From contig NZ_FNFH01000003.1 in NCBI RefSeq assembly GCF_900100355.1, positions 62,001-126,000 of the forward strand: 64,000 nt of DNA. Reading direction: 5' to 3'. Source of the DNA: Microbulbifer yueqingensis. Its GTDB lineage: Bacteria > Pseudomonadota > Gammaproteobacteria > Pseudomonadales > Cellvibrionaceae. A program made the position numbers and the translations under genes. The notes under the pieces are model-generated. The model saw nothing but the letters and a program-made list of their open reading frames with translations, made no database searches and had not been told where the DNA came from. Each line of letters begins with the position of its first letter. Position 1 is the first letter of the stretch. Positions 43,276 to 51,449 of the stretch are shown here, piece after piece.

Positions 43276-44883
43276 TCAGAACCTGGCGACCCCAAATGAA
43301 TTCGTGCGTTGTGATGCCAGTTCAGCTCCGTGACATATTTCCAGCAGCATGCCCAGCAGCCTGCGGGTATCCCGTGGGTCGATGATTCCGTCATCCCAGA
43401 GCCGTGCACTGCTGGAAAGCGCCCCGGAACCCGCCTCCATAAATGCGGCGGTATCCTGCTCCACCCGGTCGAGAGCGGCCTCGTCGATCGCGCCGGCGCG
43501 CCGCATCTTTTGCTCGGTTACGATGCGCAGCACCTTGCCCGCCTGGGCCGCACCCATCACGGCCGTGCGGGAATTGGGCCAGGCAAAGATAAAGCGCGGG
43601 TCAAAGCCGCGCCCGCACATGGCGTAATTCCCGGCCCCGTACGAACCCCCGATGACGATGCTGAGCTTGGGCACACTGGCGTTGGCCACTGCCTGGATCA
43701 TCTTGGAGCCGTGCTTGATGATACCGGCGCGCTCCACCTCGGTGCCGACCATAAAGCCGGTGGTGTTATGCATGAACAGAAGCGGCGTGCCACTCTGCTC
43801 GCACAGCTGGATAAACTGGCCAGCCTTGCTGGCACCGGCCGGGGTAATGGGGCCGTTGTTGCCGATCACGCCCACAGTATGGCCCTCGATCCTGGCATGG
43901 CAACAGACTGTTTGCCGGTCGAATTCGGGCTTGAAATCCAGTAGAGCCGAGTCATCGACGATACGCGCCAGCACCTCGCGCACATCGTAAGGTTTCCTGC
44001 TGTCGGCGGGGACCAGGCCCAGCAATTGCTCTTCCGGGTAGCGGGGCTCGCACCAGTCGCGGGCCGTTTGCGGCCGGGGCTCGGAGGGAAGGGTGGCAAC
44101 GATTTCCCGGGCCAGGCGAATGCCGTCTGCATCGTTCTCTGCCAGGTAGTCGCCGCTGCCGGACTGCCGGCAGTGCATCTCGGCTCCGCCGAGGGTTTCC
44201 TCGTCCGCGATCTCGCCGGTTGCGGCCCTGAGCAGCGGCGGGCCGGCCAGGTACATGCCGGTCTGCCCGCGTATCATCACCACGTAGTCCGAGAGTCCCG
44301 GCTGGTATGCGCCCCCGGCCGTGGCGCCGCCGTGCACCACGGTTACCTGGGGGATGCCGGCAGCCGACATGCGCGCCTGGTTGGCGAATCCCCTGCCGCC
44401 GGGGGCGAAGGTCTCATTGGCATACATCAGGTTGGCGCCGCCACTCTGGGCGAGTGTGACCACCGGCAAGTGGTTCTCCAGCGCTATCTGCTGCATCCGC
44501 AGGGCCTTGTCCATTCCCGCCGGGGAAATGGTGCCGCCCTTTACTGCATAATTGTCCACGCGCACCATGCAGCGCCGCCCGCTTATGCGGCCGATGCCGC
44601 AGATGGCGCCGCCGCCGGCACCGCTGCCGTCGGCGTCGTCGTACAGCCTGTAACCCGCCAGGGCGCAAAGTTCAAGAAAAGGGCTGCCGGGGTCCAGCAG
44701 CCGGTTAAGCCGCTCCCGGGGCAGTAGCCAGCCGCGTTGCCGGTAGCGATCACTCTTCTCTGCGGCCACGTCGAGCGGTCGCCGCTCTGCATCGCGGAAC
44801 TGCGCGATGGCATCGAGCATGGCCGCGCGATTTTCCGCAAACTCGGCAGATCCGGTATCCACGCATGACTCGAATGGCTGCAT
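43276..44883 (-). CDS. atuC: Carboxyltransferase beta subunit of acyl-CoA carboxylase, geranyl-CoA type
   Basis: The 535-residue product is a crotonase-superfamily carboxyltransferase. The N-terminal half contains LAQSGGANLMYANETFAPGGRGFANQ and VVHGGATAGGAYQPGLSDYVVM, and the C-terminal half has GVIGNNGPITPAGASKAGQFIQLC, NTTGFMVG and GGSYGAGNYAMCGRGFDPRF. It partners with the alpha subunit two genes downstream. The ATG overlaps the stop of the SDR gene by one base (TGATG), so translation is coupled. Neighbours and length match AtuC (geranyl-CoA carboxylase beta) better than LiuB by order; sequence comparison would settle it. Confidence 0.87.
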   Translation of the reverse strand: MQPFESCVDTGSAEFAENRAAMLDAIAQFRDAERRPLDVAAEKSDRYRQRGWLLPRERLNRLLDPGSPFLELCALAGYRLYDDADGSGAGGGAICGIGRISGRRCMVRVDNYAVKGGTISPAGMDKALRMQQIALENHLPVVTLAQSGGANLMYANETFAPGGRGFANQARMSAAGIPQVTVVHGGATAGGAYQPGLSDYVVMIRGQTGMYLAGPPLLRAATGEIADEETLGGAEMHCRQSGSGDYLAENDADGIRLAREIVATLPSEPRPQTARDWCEPRYPEEQLLGLVPADSRKPYDVREVLARIVDDSALLDFKPEFDRQTVCCHARIEGHTVGVIGNNGPITPAGASKAGQFIQLCEQSGTPLLFMHNTTGFMVGTEVERAGIIKHGSKMIQAVANASVPKLSIVIGGSYGAGNYAMCGRGFDPRFIFAWPNSRTAVMGAAQAGKVLRIVTEQKMRRAGAIDEAALDRVEQDTAAFMEAGSGALSSSARLWDDGIIDPRDTRRLLGMLLEICHGAELASQRTNSFGVARF

Positions 44884-45776
44884 CAGAGCTTGCCCTCGGC
44901 TTCGAGTTCGGTCACTACCGCGGGTTTCTCGCGGCGATGGAATCCGTCAAAGCGCTTGCGATTGCGGGCCGGCGTGGTTTGCCAAAGCGGTGAGTGATGC
45001 TTGAGGCTGGAGCCGCCATCTATCCTGATCGTCTGGCCGGTGAGGTAACTGGCGGCATCCGACAGCAGGAAGCATACGGCTGCGCTGATTTCGGCTTCCT
45101 CGCCGAGCCTGTAGAGGGGAATGCTGTCGCGAAATCCCGGTAGCAGTTGCCGCAGGAATTCCGGGTCATAGGTATCGAAGCCGCTGGAGAGGATGTAGCC
45201 GGGAGCGACCGCGTTTACGCGCACGCCGCTGGCAGCCCACTCTACCGCGGCCGTTTCCGTGAGGTTGTCCATGCCCGCGCGGGCGGCCCCGGAGTGTCCC
45301 ATCAGTGGCATACCACCTGCATTGTCTGCGGTGATATTGACAATGGCGCCGCCGCTGTCTTTCATGCACTGCTTGTAGACCTCGCGCGCCATGAGAAACC
45401 CCCCGAGCAGGTTGCTTCTCACCACTGCCTCAAATCCCCTGGCGGAAATCTGTTCCAGGGCAGAGGGGAACTGCCCACCGGCGTTGTTCACCAGCCCGTG
45501 GATAGCGGTGTGGTCACGCAGGATCCCGGACACGGTTTCCGTCACGTGTTCCTCGTCGCGGATGTCGAGGCTGTGCCAGCTTCCGGTCCCGCCGTCTTCC
45601 TCTATCTCGGCCAGTACACGCTGCAGTTTTCCCCCCGTACGGCCGACCAGCACCACATGAGCCCCGAGGCTGGCCAGTTCGTGGGCGATGCAGCGGCCGA
45701 TACCGCTGCCGCCGCCGGTGACGATGTGAACCTGCCCGGCGAAACTGCCCGGGCGCAGCTGGCTCTGGTAGGGCAT
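44883..45776 (-). CDS. atuB: Short-chain dehydrogenase, AtuB-like
   Basis: The 297-residue SDR has VTGGGSGIGRCIA near residue 18, NNAG, and a catalytic Ser with a Tyr-x3-Lys-like motif area: the strand ITADNAGGMPLMGHSGAARAGMDNLTET is seen in which the usual Y-x-x-x-K is replaced by H-S-G-A-A-R. The Tyr/Lys pair is therefore not visible, which is odd and worth checking. The C-terminal extension (residues 262-297, KHHSPLWQTTP...) is longer than in classical SDRs. AAGGAG seven bases before the ATG is an excellent ribosome binding site. It is the first gene of the operon and would oxidise a terpene alcohol or aldehyde, or act as enoyl reductase. Confidence 0.82.
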   Translation of the reverse strand: MPYQSQLRPGSFAGQVHIVTGGGSGIGRCIAHELASLGAHVVLVGRTGGKLQRVLAEIEEDGGTGSWHSLDIRDEEHVTETVSGILRDHTAIHGLVNNAGGQFPSALEQISARGFEAVVRSNLLGGFLMAREVYKQCMKDSGGAIVNITADNAGGMPLMGHSGAARAGMDNLTETAAVEWAASGVRVNAVAPGYILSSGFDTYDPEFLRQLLPGFRDSIPLYRLGEEAEISAAVCFLLSDAASYLTGQTIRIDGGSSLKHHSPLWQTTPARNRKRFDGFHRREKPAVVTELEAEGKL

Positions 45777-45836
45777 GGCGGACTCCTTGTGCCGTATCCG
45801 TTGTCGCTATTTTTATTGTCGGGGCTTGCAGGTTTA

Positions 45837-45848
45837 CTTGCCGGCAAG
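45837..45848. promoter_or_regulatory. Perfect 12-bp palindrome next to the TetR operator
   Basis: CTTGCCGGCAAG is a perfect palindrome 17 bases before the larger TetR-type palindrome in the divergent promoter region of the TetR gene and the terpene-type operon. A role as a second operator or half-site is inferred. Confidence 0.35.
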
Positions 45849-45865
45849 CATCATTCCCCAACGCT

Positions 45866-45883
45866 ACCAAGCAAGCGCTTGGT
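45866..45883. promoter_or_regulatory. Palindromic operator, candidate TetR site (copy B)
   Basis: ACCAAGC-AAGC-GCTTGGT has 7-base arms identical to those of the palindrome upstream of the DUF849 gene. It lies between the divergent TetR gene and the SDR-carboxylase operon, about 95 bases before the ATG of the TetR gene, as expected for an autoregulating repressor. Binding is inferred. Confidence 0.78.
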
Positions 45884-45977
45884 TATCAACTGTTTCACGT
45901 TGGGGGAATCATTGGCGGAAGAAAGCAGCATTACAGGGGTAAGGTCCGTGCCTGCGCCGGGCGGGTCACCAGGGCTC

Positions 45978-46571
45978 ATGGATTCACTGGTGGCGTGCGG
46001 GGAACTCACGGATCCTTCGTCGCCGCGCGGGCGCCTGCTGAATGCCGCAGCGCATTTGTTCGTGGAAAAGGGATTCGCCCGCACCACGGTACGTGACATA
46101 GCGGGGGAAGTCGGGATTCTTTCTGGCAGCATCTTCCACCACTTCCGCAGCAAGGAAGAGATCCTGTGCCAGGTGATGCGGGAGGTCACACTCTTCGCGC
46201 GCGCGCGGATGGCCCAGGCGGCAGCTCAGGCGAGTTCGCCCACGTCAAAGTTACGTGCGTGCATCCTCTGTGAACTCGAGGCGATCCACGGCCGCGCGGT
46301 GCCCGGCTTCACTATCCTGGTATCGGAATGGCGGAGCCTCAGTGGGAAGAACCAGGCTGTTGTGCTGGCGTTGCGCGAGGAATATGAGCAGTTGTGGCGC
46401 GAGGTGCTCGAGGAGGCGGAGAGTGTGGCTGACCCGGCCCTGGCCCGGCGTTTGCTCCAGGGCGCGCTCTCCCATACTTACCACTGGTTCCGGCAGAAAG
46501 ACGGGGGGCTTTCCCTGGGGGAACTGGCCGACGAATTGGTAGTACTGTTTTCGCGGCCGAAGCCAGCTTGA
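45978..46571 (+). CDS. atuR: TetR-family regulator of the acyl-CoA operon
   Basis: The 197-residue product has an N-terminal TetR helix-turn-helix (LLNAAAHLFVEKGFARTTVRDIAGEVGILSGSIFHHFRSKEEIL) and an effector-binding C-terminal domain. It is divergent from the terpene-type operon. In the Pseudomonas atu system the divergent TetR protein AtuR represses the operon and is released by a pathway acyl-CoA; the same is inferred here. The ATG at 45978 has a modest AGGG upstream; TTG at 45912 with GGGGG five bases before it is an alternative and would add 22 residues. Operators at 45866 and 36950 carry the same half-site. Confidence 0.88.
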   Translation: MDSLVACGELTDPSSPRGRLLNAAAHLFVEKGFARTTVRDIAGEVGILSGSIFHHFRSKEEILCQVMREVTLFARARMAQAAAQASSPTSKLRACILCELEAIHGRAVPGFTILVSEWRSLSGKNQAVVLALREEYEQLWREVLEEAESVADPALARRLLQGALSHTYHWFRQKDGGLSLGELADELVVLFSRPKPA

Positions 46572-46768
46572 GTGCTCATCGCACCACCGGGTGAGATGTG
46601 GTTATCACTATGAGTGTGCGGCACCCCTTCTTTTGGCGCAGGGCGTGCCAGTGGGGCGAGGGCGGTGAGAACCAGTCCCCACACTGGTGCAGGATAATAA
46701 ATTAGGCTTTGGCGGCTAGCACCCAGCCCACCGGGAAATACCAATAACTACCTGCACCGGAGCCATCG

Positions 46769-49354
46769 ATGTCAGCCCAGTTGTTCCAAGTTGTATCTGC
46801 CGGAAAGACCCTGCGGGACAAGCCGCCGGCTGAAGTACTGGAAGCCGCGGCCAAGGCATTCTCCATTCCGGTGCCCAGGGCGCGGCCTCTGTTGGTGAAA
46901 GGTTGGGTGATCAAGGATGGGCTTTCCTCCCAGCAAGTGGTGGAATACCGCTCCCGTCTCCAGCGAATCGGCCTGCGTGTCGAGGTTTTCCCTGCTGGTA
47001 AATACAACAACAAGGCGCTGTTGGCCCGGATGGAGTACGCCAGGAAACGGCGCGCCGGTGGGGCGCTAAATGCCCCCGCTGCAACCGGCCAGGCTGAAGA
47101 CACCGCTCGCGCAGGCATACAAAAAAAACCGGTCCCGGCGGCTTCTCCAGCTGCAGTTACGGCCGCCAGCGCCAGGCCCATTAAGGGAGCGGCCAGCTCC
47201 CCCCCGTCCTCCAGGGCACGGCAGCAACTCGAGGCCCTGTTCGCCGGAGGCGATAATCGGGTCCCCGACCCGCTTTCGGCTCGTACCGGCCTGTTGCTCG
47301 GGCTGCCTGGTGTGGCGCTTGTACCGGCGTTTTTCGTCCTGTTACTGGCCCTGTGTGTGTATAGTGCCGGCAGCGCAGCCTGGCGCTTCGGTGAGGCGAT
47401 ACTGGTGGCACAAGCCGGGCCAGGGGCGGTAGTCGGCCTGGTCGCATCCCTGACGCTCAGCGGGCTGGTAGCAGCTTTGCTGGTATGGCCATTCTTTAGT
47501 GCACGGCGGCTGGCGGCCGACGCCCAGCCGGTAACGCGCGCGTTGTCACGCGCCGAGGGGCAGGGTCTCTACCTGCTGCTGGACGTACTCGCTGACAAAC
47601 TGGCATTGCCCCGGGTATCGGGCATCCGTATCGCCGCCGGCAGTACAGTGCGGGTGGACTCCGAAGGGCTGGCCGAGAGCCTCCAGCAGTCTCCCGTCCT
47701 GGTGCTTGGCCTGGGCGCCGCCTATTCACTATCGGGAAACGAGTTGCTTGCACTGGTGGCGCGACAGCTGGGAACCCACCGCGGGCGAATCCGGGCACTG
47801 GCAGCCTGGCTGGCGCTGGAGACTCCACGCCGACTGCAGTGGCTCCAGTGGGCGCTGGAGAACGACCGCACCGTGCTCTCCCACGGCAGCTCCCGGAGCG
47901 TGCAGAGGGGAGGGGCGCCCGCAGCCCTGAAGCCATTACATAAACTTCTCGCCCTGTGCGGTCGCGGTGTGATCCCGATCCTGGACCGGCTTGAGGCCCT
48001 GCACCAGGTAGTGGGCGGGCCGGTGGCACGACTGCTGGTGCGGGAGGCAGATCGCTGTGCCGCCCAGGTAATTGGCAGCGATGCCTTCGCGCCTTTCGCG
48101 GAAAAGTGGCAGCAGCTGGTCCACGCGGACCTGCTGGTGTCGGAGGTCAATCGCGAGGCGGCGATCGCCGGGCAGCGCCTGGAAAACTATCCCCGCGCCA
48201 TCGTGTGGACCATGCGCAACCTTGACCGGGAGACTGTCTCCAACCTCGAACTGGCGATGGCGCAGCCCTCCGATTACTGGGACAGCACGTCCCCGGCGGA
48301 TAATGACCGGGTCGCCTTGGTCGAAGATCTCGGGCTGGCGCCTGCCGTGGGCAATGAGTTCTCTGTTCACAAGTTGGTTGAAGACCTGCACGGCCTGGCC
48401 GCAGAGGCGAGCGCATCGGTCTCGGCAGAGGATACCCGTCCCGTCGATAACCAGCAGTTGCTGTGCGTCACTGAGGATGCTGAGCGGGCACTTCAGGTAA
48501 TGGGGGAGTACTTCAACCGCATACCGCCACGCCGCTTCCTCCCTGCAGATGTACCGGGAGACCAGACCCTGGCAGCGATGGGATTACAGGAGTGTGTAGA
48601 CTGGCTGCGGAACAAACTTGTCGAGCTGCGCGAACTCACGCGAAACCTCGATGAGCTGTCCTCACGGGCCACCATGGTTGAGCTGGGCGCGGAGCTAATG
48701 CGCCAGGCGGTAAAAGTCCCGCCGGGTGATTTTCGCCTGGAGGTGGCGGATGCGGCAGCGGCGGATGCCACGCTGCGTGACCTCCGCGCACGGCGGGATG
48801 CCGCCCTGCGACAGTACCACCAGATCCAGGGGGTATTTGTACTGCGCATGAAGCGGGCCATCGGGTCGATGGGCAGCGATGACCGTACCTGGGCGCAGGC
48901 TGCGCTCGGCGAGACGCAGGCATTCGACTCTCTTGCCCCTCATGTGGACAAGCTGGACGAGTTCGCCATGATACTCGGGTATGCAATGGACCGGCTGTCG
49001 CTCGAGCCGGCCCAGCGAGAGGTGCTGCAAAAGTTTTACGATCTCGCCCAGCGTGCCCTCGATGCGGTCAGCCAGCAGGTTCAGGGCAATGAGGTTCTGG
49101 TGAATATCGGTCTGGAGAGTGCTCTCCAGGCCCGTTTGGCGGGGAGTATGGCAAACCGCCAAGTGGAGCCCCTACCGCGTGAGCGACAGGCCCTGGTCGA
49201 CAGGCTGCAGGAAATGGAACTGTGCTGCAAGACGGCCAGCGCCACTGTCAGCGACCAATATCGCAAGCACCTCGCCCGGCTGCTGCAGCAGTGCCTGGAA
49301 ACTGAGAAGTCCCTTGGGGTTAAGCCTCTGCGGCTGGTGGGCGAGTTGTCCTAG
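46769..49354 (+). CDS. Large membrane protein, degenerate M48-type peptidase fold
   Basis: The 861-residue product starts with a small alpha/beta domain (residues 5-75, FQVVSAGKTLRDKPPAEVL...GLRVEVF) of the kind found at the N-terminus of many gammaproteobacterial membrane proteins. A polar linker and two helix pairs (about 172-200 and 212-243) follow. Residues 265-450 follow the M48 peptidase pattern: VLVLGLGAAYSLSGNELLALVARQLGTHRGR corresponds to the segment with HExxH, but the three zinc-site positions are Arg332, Gln333 and Thr336, and READR at 425-429 matches the ExxAD element with Val424 in place of Glu. It is therefore predicted to be catalytically dead. The rest is helical and rich in Leu/Arg/Glu. 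No function is known. Confidence 0.75.
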   Translation: MSAQLFQVVSAGKTLRDKPPAEVLEAAAKAFSIPVPRARPLLVKGWVIKDGLSSQQVVEYRSRLQRIGLRVEVFPAGKYNNKALLARMEYARKRRAGGALNAPAATGQAEDTARAGIQKKPVPAASPAAVTAASARPIKGAASSPPSSRARQQLEALFAGGDNRVPDPLSARTGLLLGLPGVALVPAFFVLLLALCVYSAGSAAWRFGEAILVAQAGPGAVVGLVASLTLSGLVAALLVWPFFSARRLAADAQPVTRALSRAEGQGLYLLLDVLADKLALPRVSGIRIAAGSTVRVDSEGLAESLQQSPVLVLGLGAAYSLSGNELLALVARQLGTHRGRIRALAAWLALETPRRLQWLQWALENDRTVLSHGSSRSVQRGGAPAALKPLHKLLALCGRGVIPILDRLEALHQVVGGPVARLLVREADRCAAQVIGSDAFAPFAEKWQQLVHADLLVSEVNREAAIAGQRLENYPRAIVWTMRNLDRETVSNLELAMAQPSDYWDSTSPADNDRVALVEDLGLAPAVGNEFSVHKLVEDLHGLAAEASASVSAEDTRPVDNQQLLCVTEDAERALQVMGEYFNRIPPRRFLPADVPGDQTLAAMGLQECVDWLRNKLVELRELTRNLDELSSRATMVELGAELMRQAVKVPPGDFRLEVADAAAADATLRDLRARRDAALRQYHQIQGVFVLRMKRAIGSMGSDDRTWAQAALGETQAFDSLAPHVDKLDEFAMILGYAMDRLSLEPAQREVLQKFYDLAQRALDAVSQQVQGNEVLVNIGLESALQARLAGSMANRQVEPLPRERQALVDRLQEMELCCKTASATVSDQYRKHLARLLQQCLETEKSLGVKPLRLVGELS

Positions 49355-49386
49355 GCTGCCAGTCGGCCGCCACACGATGCCGGCGC

Positions 49387-49710
49387 TCAGCCTCCGGCCA
49401 GTTTTACCCGGTAATCCCTTGCCTCGAGCAGGGCCTTGATCTCTGCCCGCTTGTCGCCCTGGATCTCGATGACCCCATCTTTCAGGGCACCCCCACAGCC
49501 ACAGCGCTTTTTAAGTTCGGCCAGTAAAAGTTTCAACTCGGTGTCAGTACCGGGTACCCCGCGCACGCAGGTCACACCCTTCCCCTTGCGGCCCTTGGTC
49601 TCGCGCTGGATGCGGACGATGCCGTCCCCCTCGTGGCGCTCTTGTGGCTGCGACTCTTCTTTTATCCTGCCCCTGTCAGTGGAGTACACGAGGCGGCTGT
49701 TTTTCCCCAT
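49387..49710 (-). CDS. yciH: SUI1-domain translation factor, YciH type
   Basis: The 107-residue product is a bacterial SUI1/eIF1-like protein with GVTCVRGVPGTDTELKLLLAELKKRCGCGGALKDGVIEIQGDKRAEIKALLEARDYRVKLAGG, the conserved core including the Cys-Gly-Cys-Gly-Gly turn. YciH-type proteins can act in initiation fidelity but are non-essential. The N-terminal 30 residues are polar (KNSRLVYSTDRGRIKEE), as usual. It converges on the large pseudo-peptidase gene with 32 bases between them and is divergent from the ion-channel gene. Confidence 0.92.
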   Translation of the reverse strand: MGKNSRLVYSTDRGRIKEESQPQERHEGDGIVRIQRETKGRKGKGVTCVRGVPGTDTELKLLLAELKKRCGCGGALKDGVIEIQGDKRAEIKALLEARDYRVKLAGG

Positions 49711-49845
49711 GGCTTGCTCTGTTCGGTCTCTGTCCGGTTGGTGGCGGCAAGGTTACAGGCAAAATTTGCCCGATGCCATTCGGGGATGACCCTGTGGCGG
49801 CGAAGCTGTTGTGGCGCTATAGTCATGTCTCGTTGTGGAGGGGAT

Positions 49846-50859
49846 ATGGCATTAACCGGAAAGAGAAAGTGGCTCAACGAAGTCATCTTTGGCACCGATA
49901 CCCCGGCGGGGAAGGGCTTTGATGTTGTCCTGATCTGGGCCATCCTGATCAGTGTCGCACTGGTGCTGCTGGTATCGGTCGAGAGTATTGCCGGCCAGTA
50001 TGGTGAGTTGCTGTTTGCCCTCGAATGGTTTTTTACCGCGCTCTTTACCATAGAGTACGCGGCGCGCATCTACTGCGCGGTAGACCGGCGCAGCTACATC
50101 TTCAGTTTTTACGGCATTGTTGACCTGCTGGCGATCCTGCCCAGTTACCTTGCCCTGATGGTTACCGGGGCGGGCTACCTACTGGTAATCCGCTTGTTGC
50201 GGGTCTTGCGTATTTTCCGCGTCCTCAAGCTCGTGCGTTACCTGCAGGATGCCAACCTGTTGTTGCGCTCGCTCTGGCAGGCGCGCCGCAAGATCCTGGT
50301 CTTCTATGCCGGCGTGCTGGTGATCTGCATTATTTTCGGCGCCCTGATGTTCGTCGTGGAGGGGCCGATTCACGGCTTTACCAGCATTCCCAAGAGTGTG
50401 TATTGGACGATCGTCACCCTGACTACGGTGGGGTTTGGTGATATCACCCCACAGACCACGCTGGGGCAGACCATCGCGTCCATGACCATGCTCATTGGCT
50501 ACTCCATCATCGCAGTGCCTACGGGGATTGTGACAGCGGAACTGGCACAGGAACTCGGACGCGAAAAGCTGCTCATCCGCTGCGACAATTGCAGCCGGGC
50601 CGGGCACGATCGCGACGCGGAATACTGCAAGCACTGCGGCTACAAACTCGAGGATGTGCAGCGGGAGGCAGAGAAGCTCGAGGAAAAGAAAGCCGAGGAA
50701 AAGAAAGCGGAGAAAAAAAAGGCCGAGGAAAAGGTGCGCAAGCCAGAACCCGGGGAGGCGAGGTCCGACGGGTTACCGCACTCCGGTGCGGAGGAGGAGA
50801 GCAGGCGGCAGGGTGAGGGCCCCGACAGCAGCCCGGGCAGTGCCGGGGAGGATCGCTGA
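49846..50859 (+). CDS. Voltage-gated-type potassium channel with zinc-ribbon tail
   Basis: The 337-residue product has S1-S4 (S4 is RLLRVLRIFRVLKLVR, residues 116-131, with regularly spaced arginines), S5, the pore with TVGFGDITP (selectivity filter at 194-198) and S6. After the last helix there is a cytoplasmic CxxC...CxxC zinc-ribbon-like motif (Cys246, Cys249, Cys261, Cys264: CDNC, CKHCG), then a highly charged Lys/Glu coiled-coil segment (residues 270-295) and an acidic, proline-rich disordered tail. It is a K+ channel of the Kv-like/ion_trans group. GGAGGGGAT before the ATG is a strong ribosome binding site; the longer frame upstream overlaps the yciH promoter and is rejected. Confidence 0.92.
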   Translation: MALTGKRKWLNEVIFGTDTPAGKGFDVVLIWAILISVALVLLVSVESIAGQYGELLFALEWFFTALFTIEYAARIYCAVDRRSYIFSFYGIVDLLAILPSYLALMVTGAGYLLVIRLLRVLRIFRVLKLVRYLQDANLLLRSLWQARRKILVFYAGVLVICIIFGALMFVVEGPIHGFTSIPKSVYWTIVTLTTVGFGDITPQTTLGQTIASMTMLIGYSIIAVPTGIVTAELAQELGREKLLIRCDNCSRAGHDRDAEYCKHCGYKLEDVQREAEKLEEKKAEEKKAEKKKAEEKVRKPEPGEARSDGLPHSGAEEESRRQGEGPDSSPGSAGEDR

Positions 50860-50876
50860 GCGAGCCCTCGCGCGGC

Positions 50877-51341
50877 TCACCAGTTGTCAGGTACCCTTAC
50901 CGCCACCACGTCGGCTTCCGCGCACACCCGCCCATCGCTGGACAGGGTGCACTTGAGCTCGGTCTTCCGGTCGCTCCGGCCGATGATTCGGGCCTCCAGT
51001 ACCACCGGGCTGCCTATCGCCGCGGGTGCCTTGTAGCGGATATCCAGTTTGCCCGTGGCATACCAGATCTTGTCACCGACACCCGTCTCGCGCCCCGCCT
51101 GGCGGTAGCCGTCGGAGATGGCCGTACAGATGGTGTGGCAATCAATCACGGTGGCGATGATGCCGCCGTTGAGGTAATGGGTGGGGCCGGCACAGTGATG
51201 GGGGCTGGGGACAAACTCACAGCGACTGCTGTCCTCGCCGGTCCAGTAGCTCTTGATTTGCAGTCCCTCAGTGTTTTCCGGTCCGCAGCCAAAGCAGTGG
51301 TTGTGTGGAATCTGGTCCTGGATTGCGGTCTGTTCTGACAT
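50877..51341 (-). CDS. Hotdog-fold (PaaI-like) thioesterase
   Basis: The 154-residue product has the hotdog pattern: HNHCFGCGPENTEGLQIKSYW at the start, THYLNGGIIATVIDCHTICTAI as the central helix with the Asp residue of the thioesterase group, and a strand IGSPVVLEARIIGRSDRKTELKCTLSSDGRVCAEADVVAVRV. Function is acyl-CoA hydrolysis or a related binding role; the substrate is unknown. The ATG at 51341 follows GGGGGGAG; a much longer open frame upstream is rejected because it is antisense to the serine hydrolase gene. It is 18 bases from the ion-channel stop and convergent to it. Confidence 0.85.
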   Translation of the reverse strand: MSEQTAIQDQIPHNHCFGCGPENTEGLQIKSYWTGEDSSRCEFVPSPHHCAGPTHYLNGGIIATVIDCHTICTAISDGYRQAGRETGVGDKIWYATGKLDIRYKAPAAIGSPVVLEARIIGRSDRKTELKCTLSSDGRVCAEADVVAVRVPDNW

Positions 51342-51449
51342 GGCTCCCCCCTTAGAAAGCGTAAAATCGTGGTCGGCAATGCTAACCATTTGCGCGGGAC
51401 AGGGGAAGAAACTACCCTTGCGCCTCGTTTTATCGCTGGACGGGTTTCG

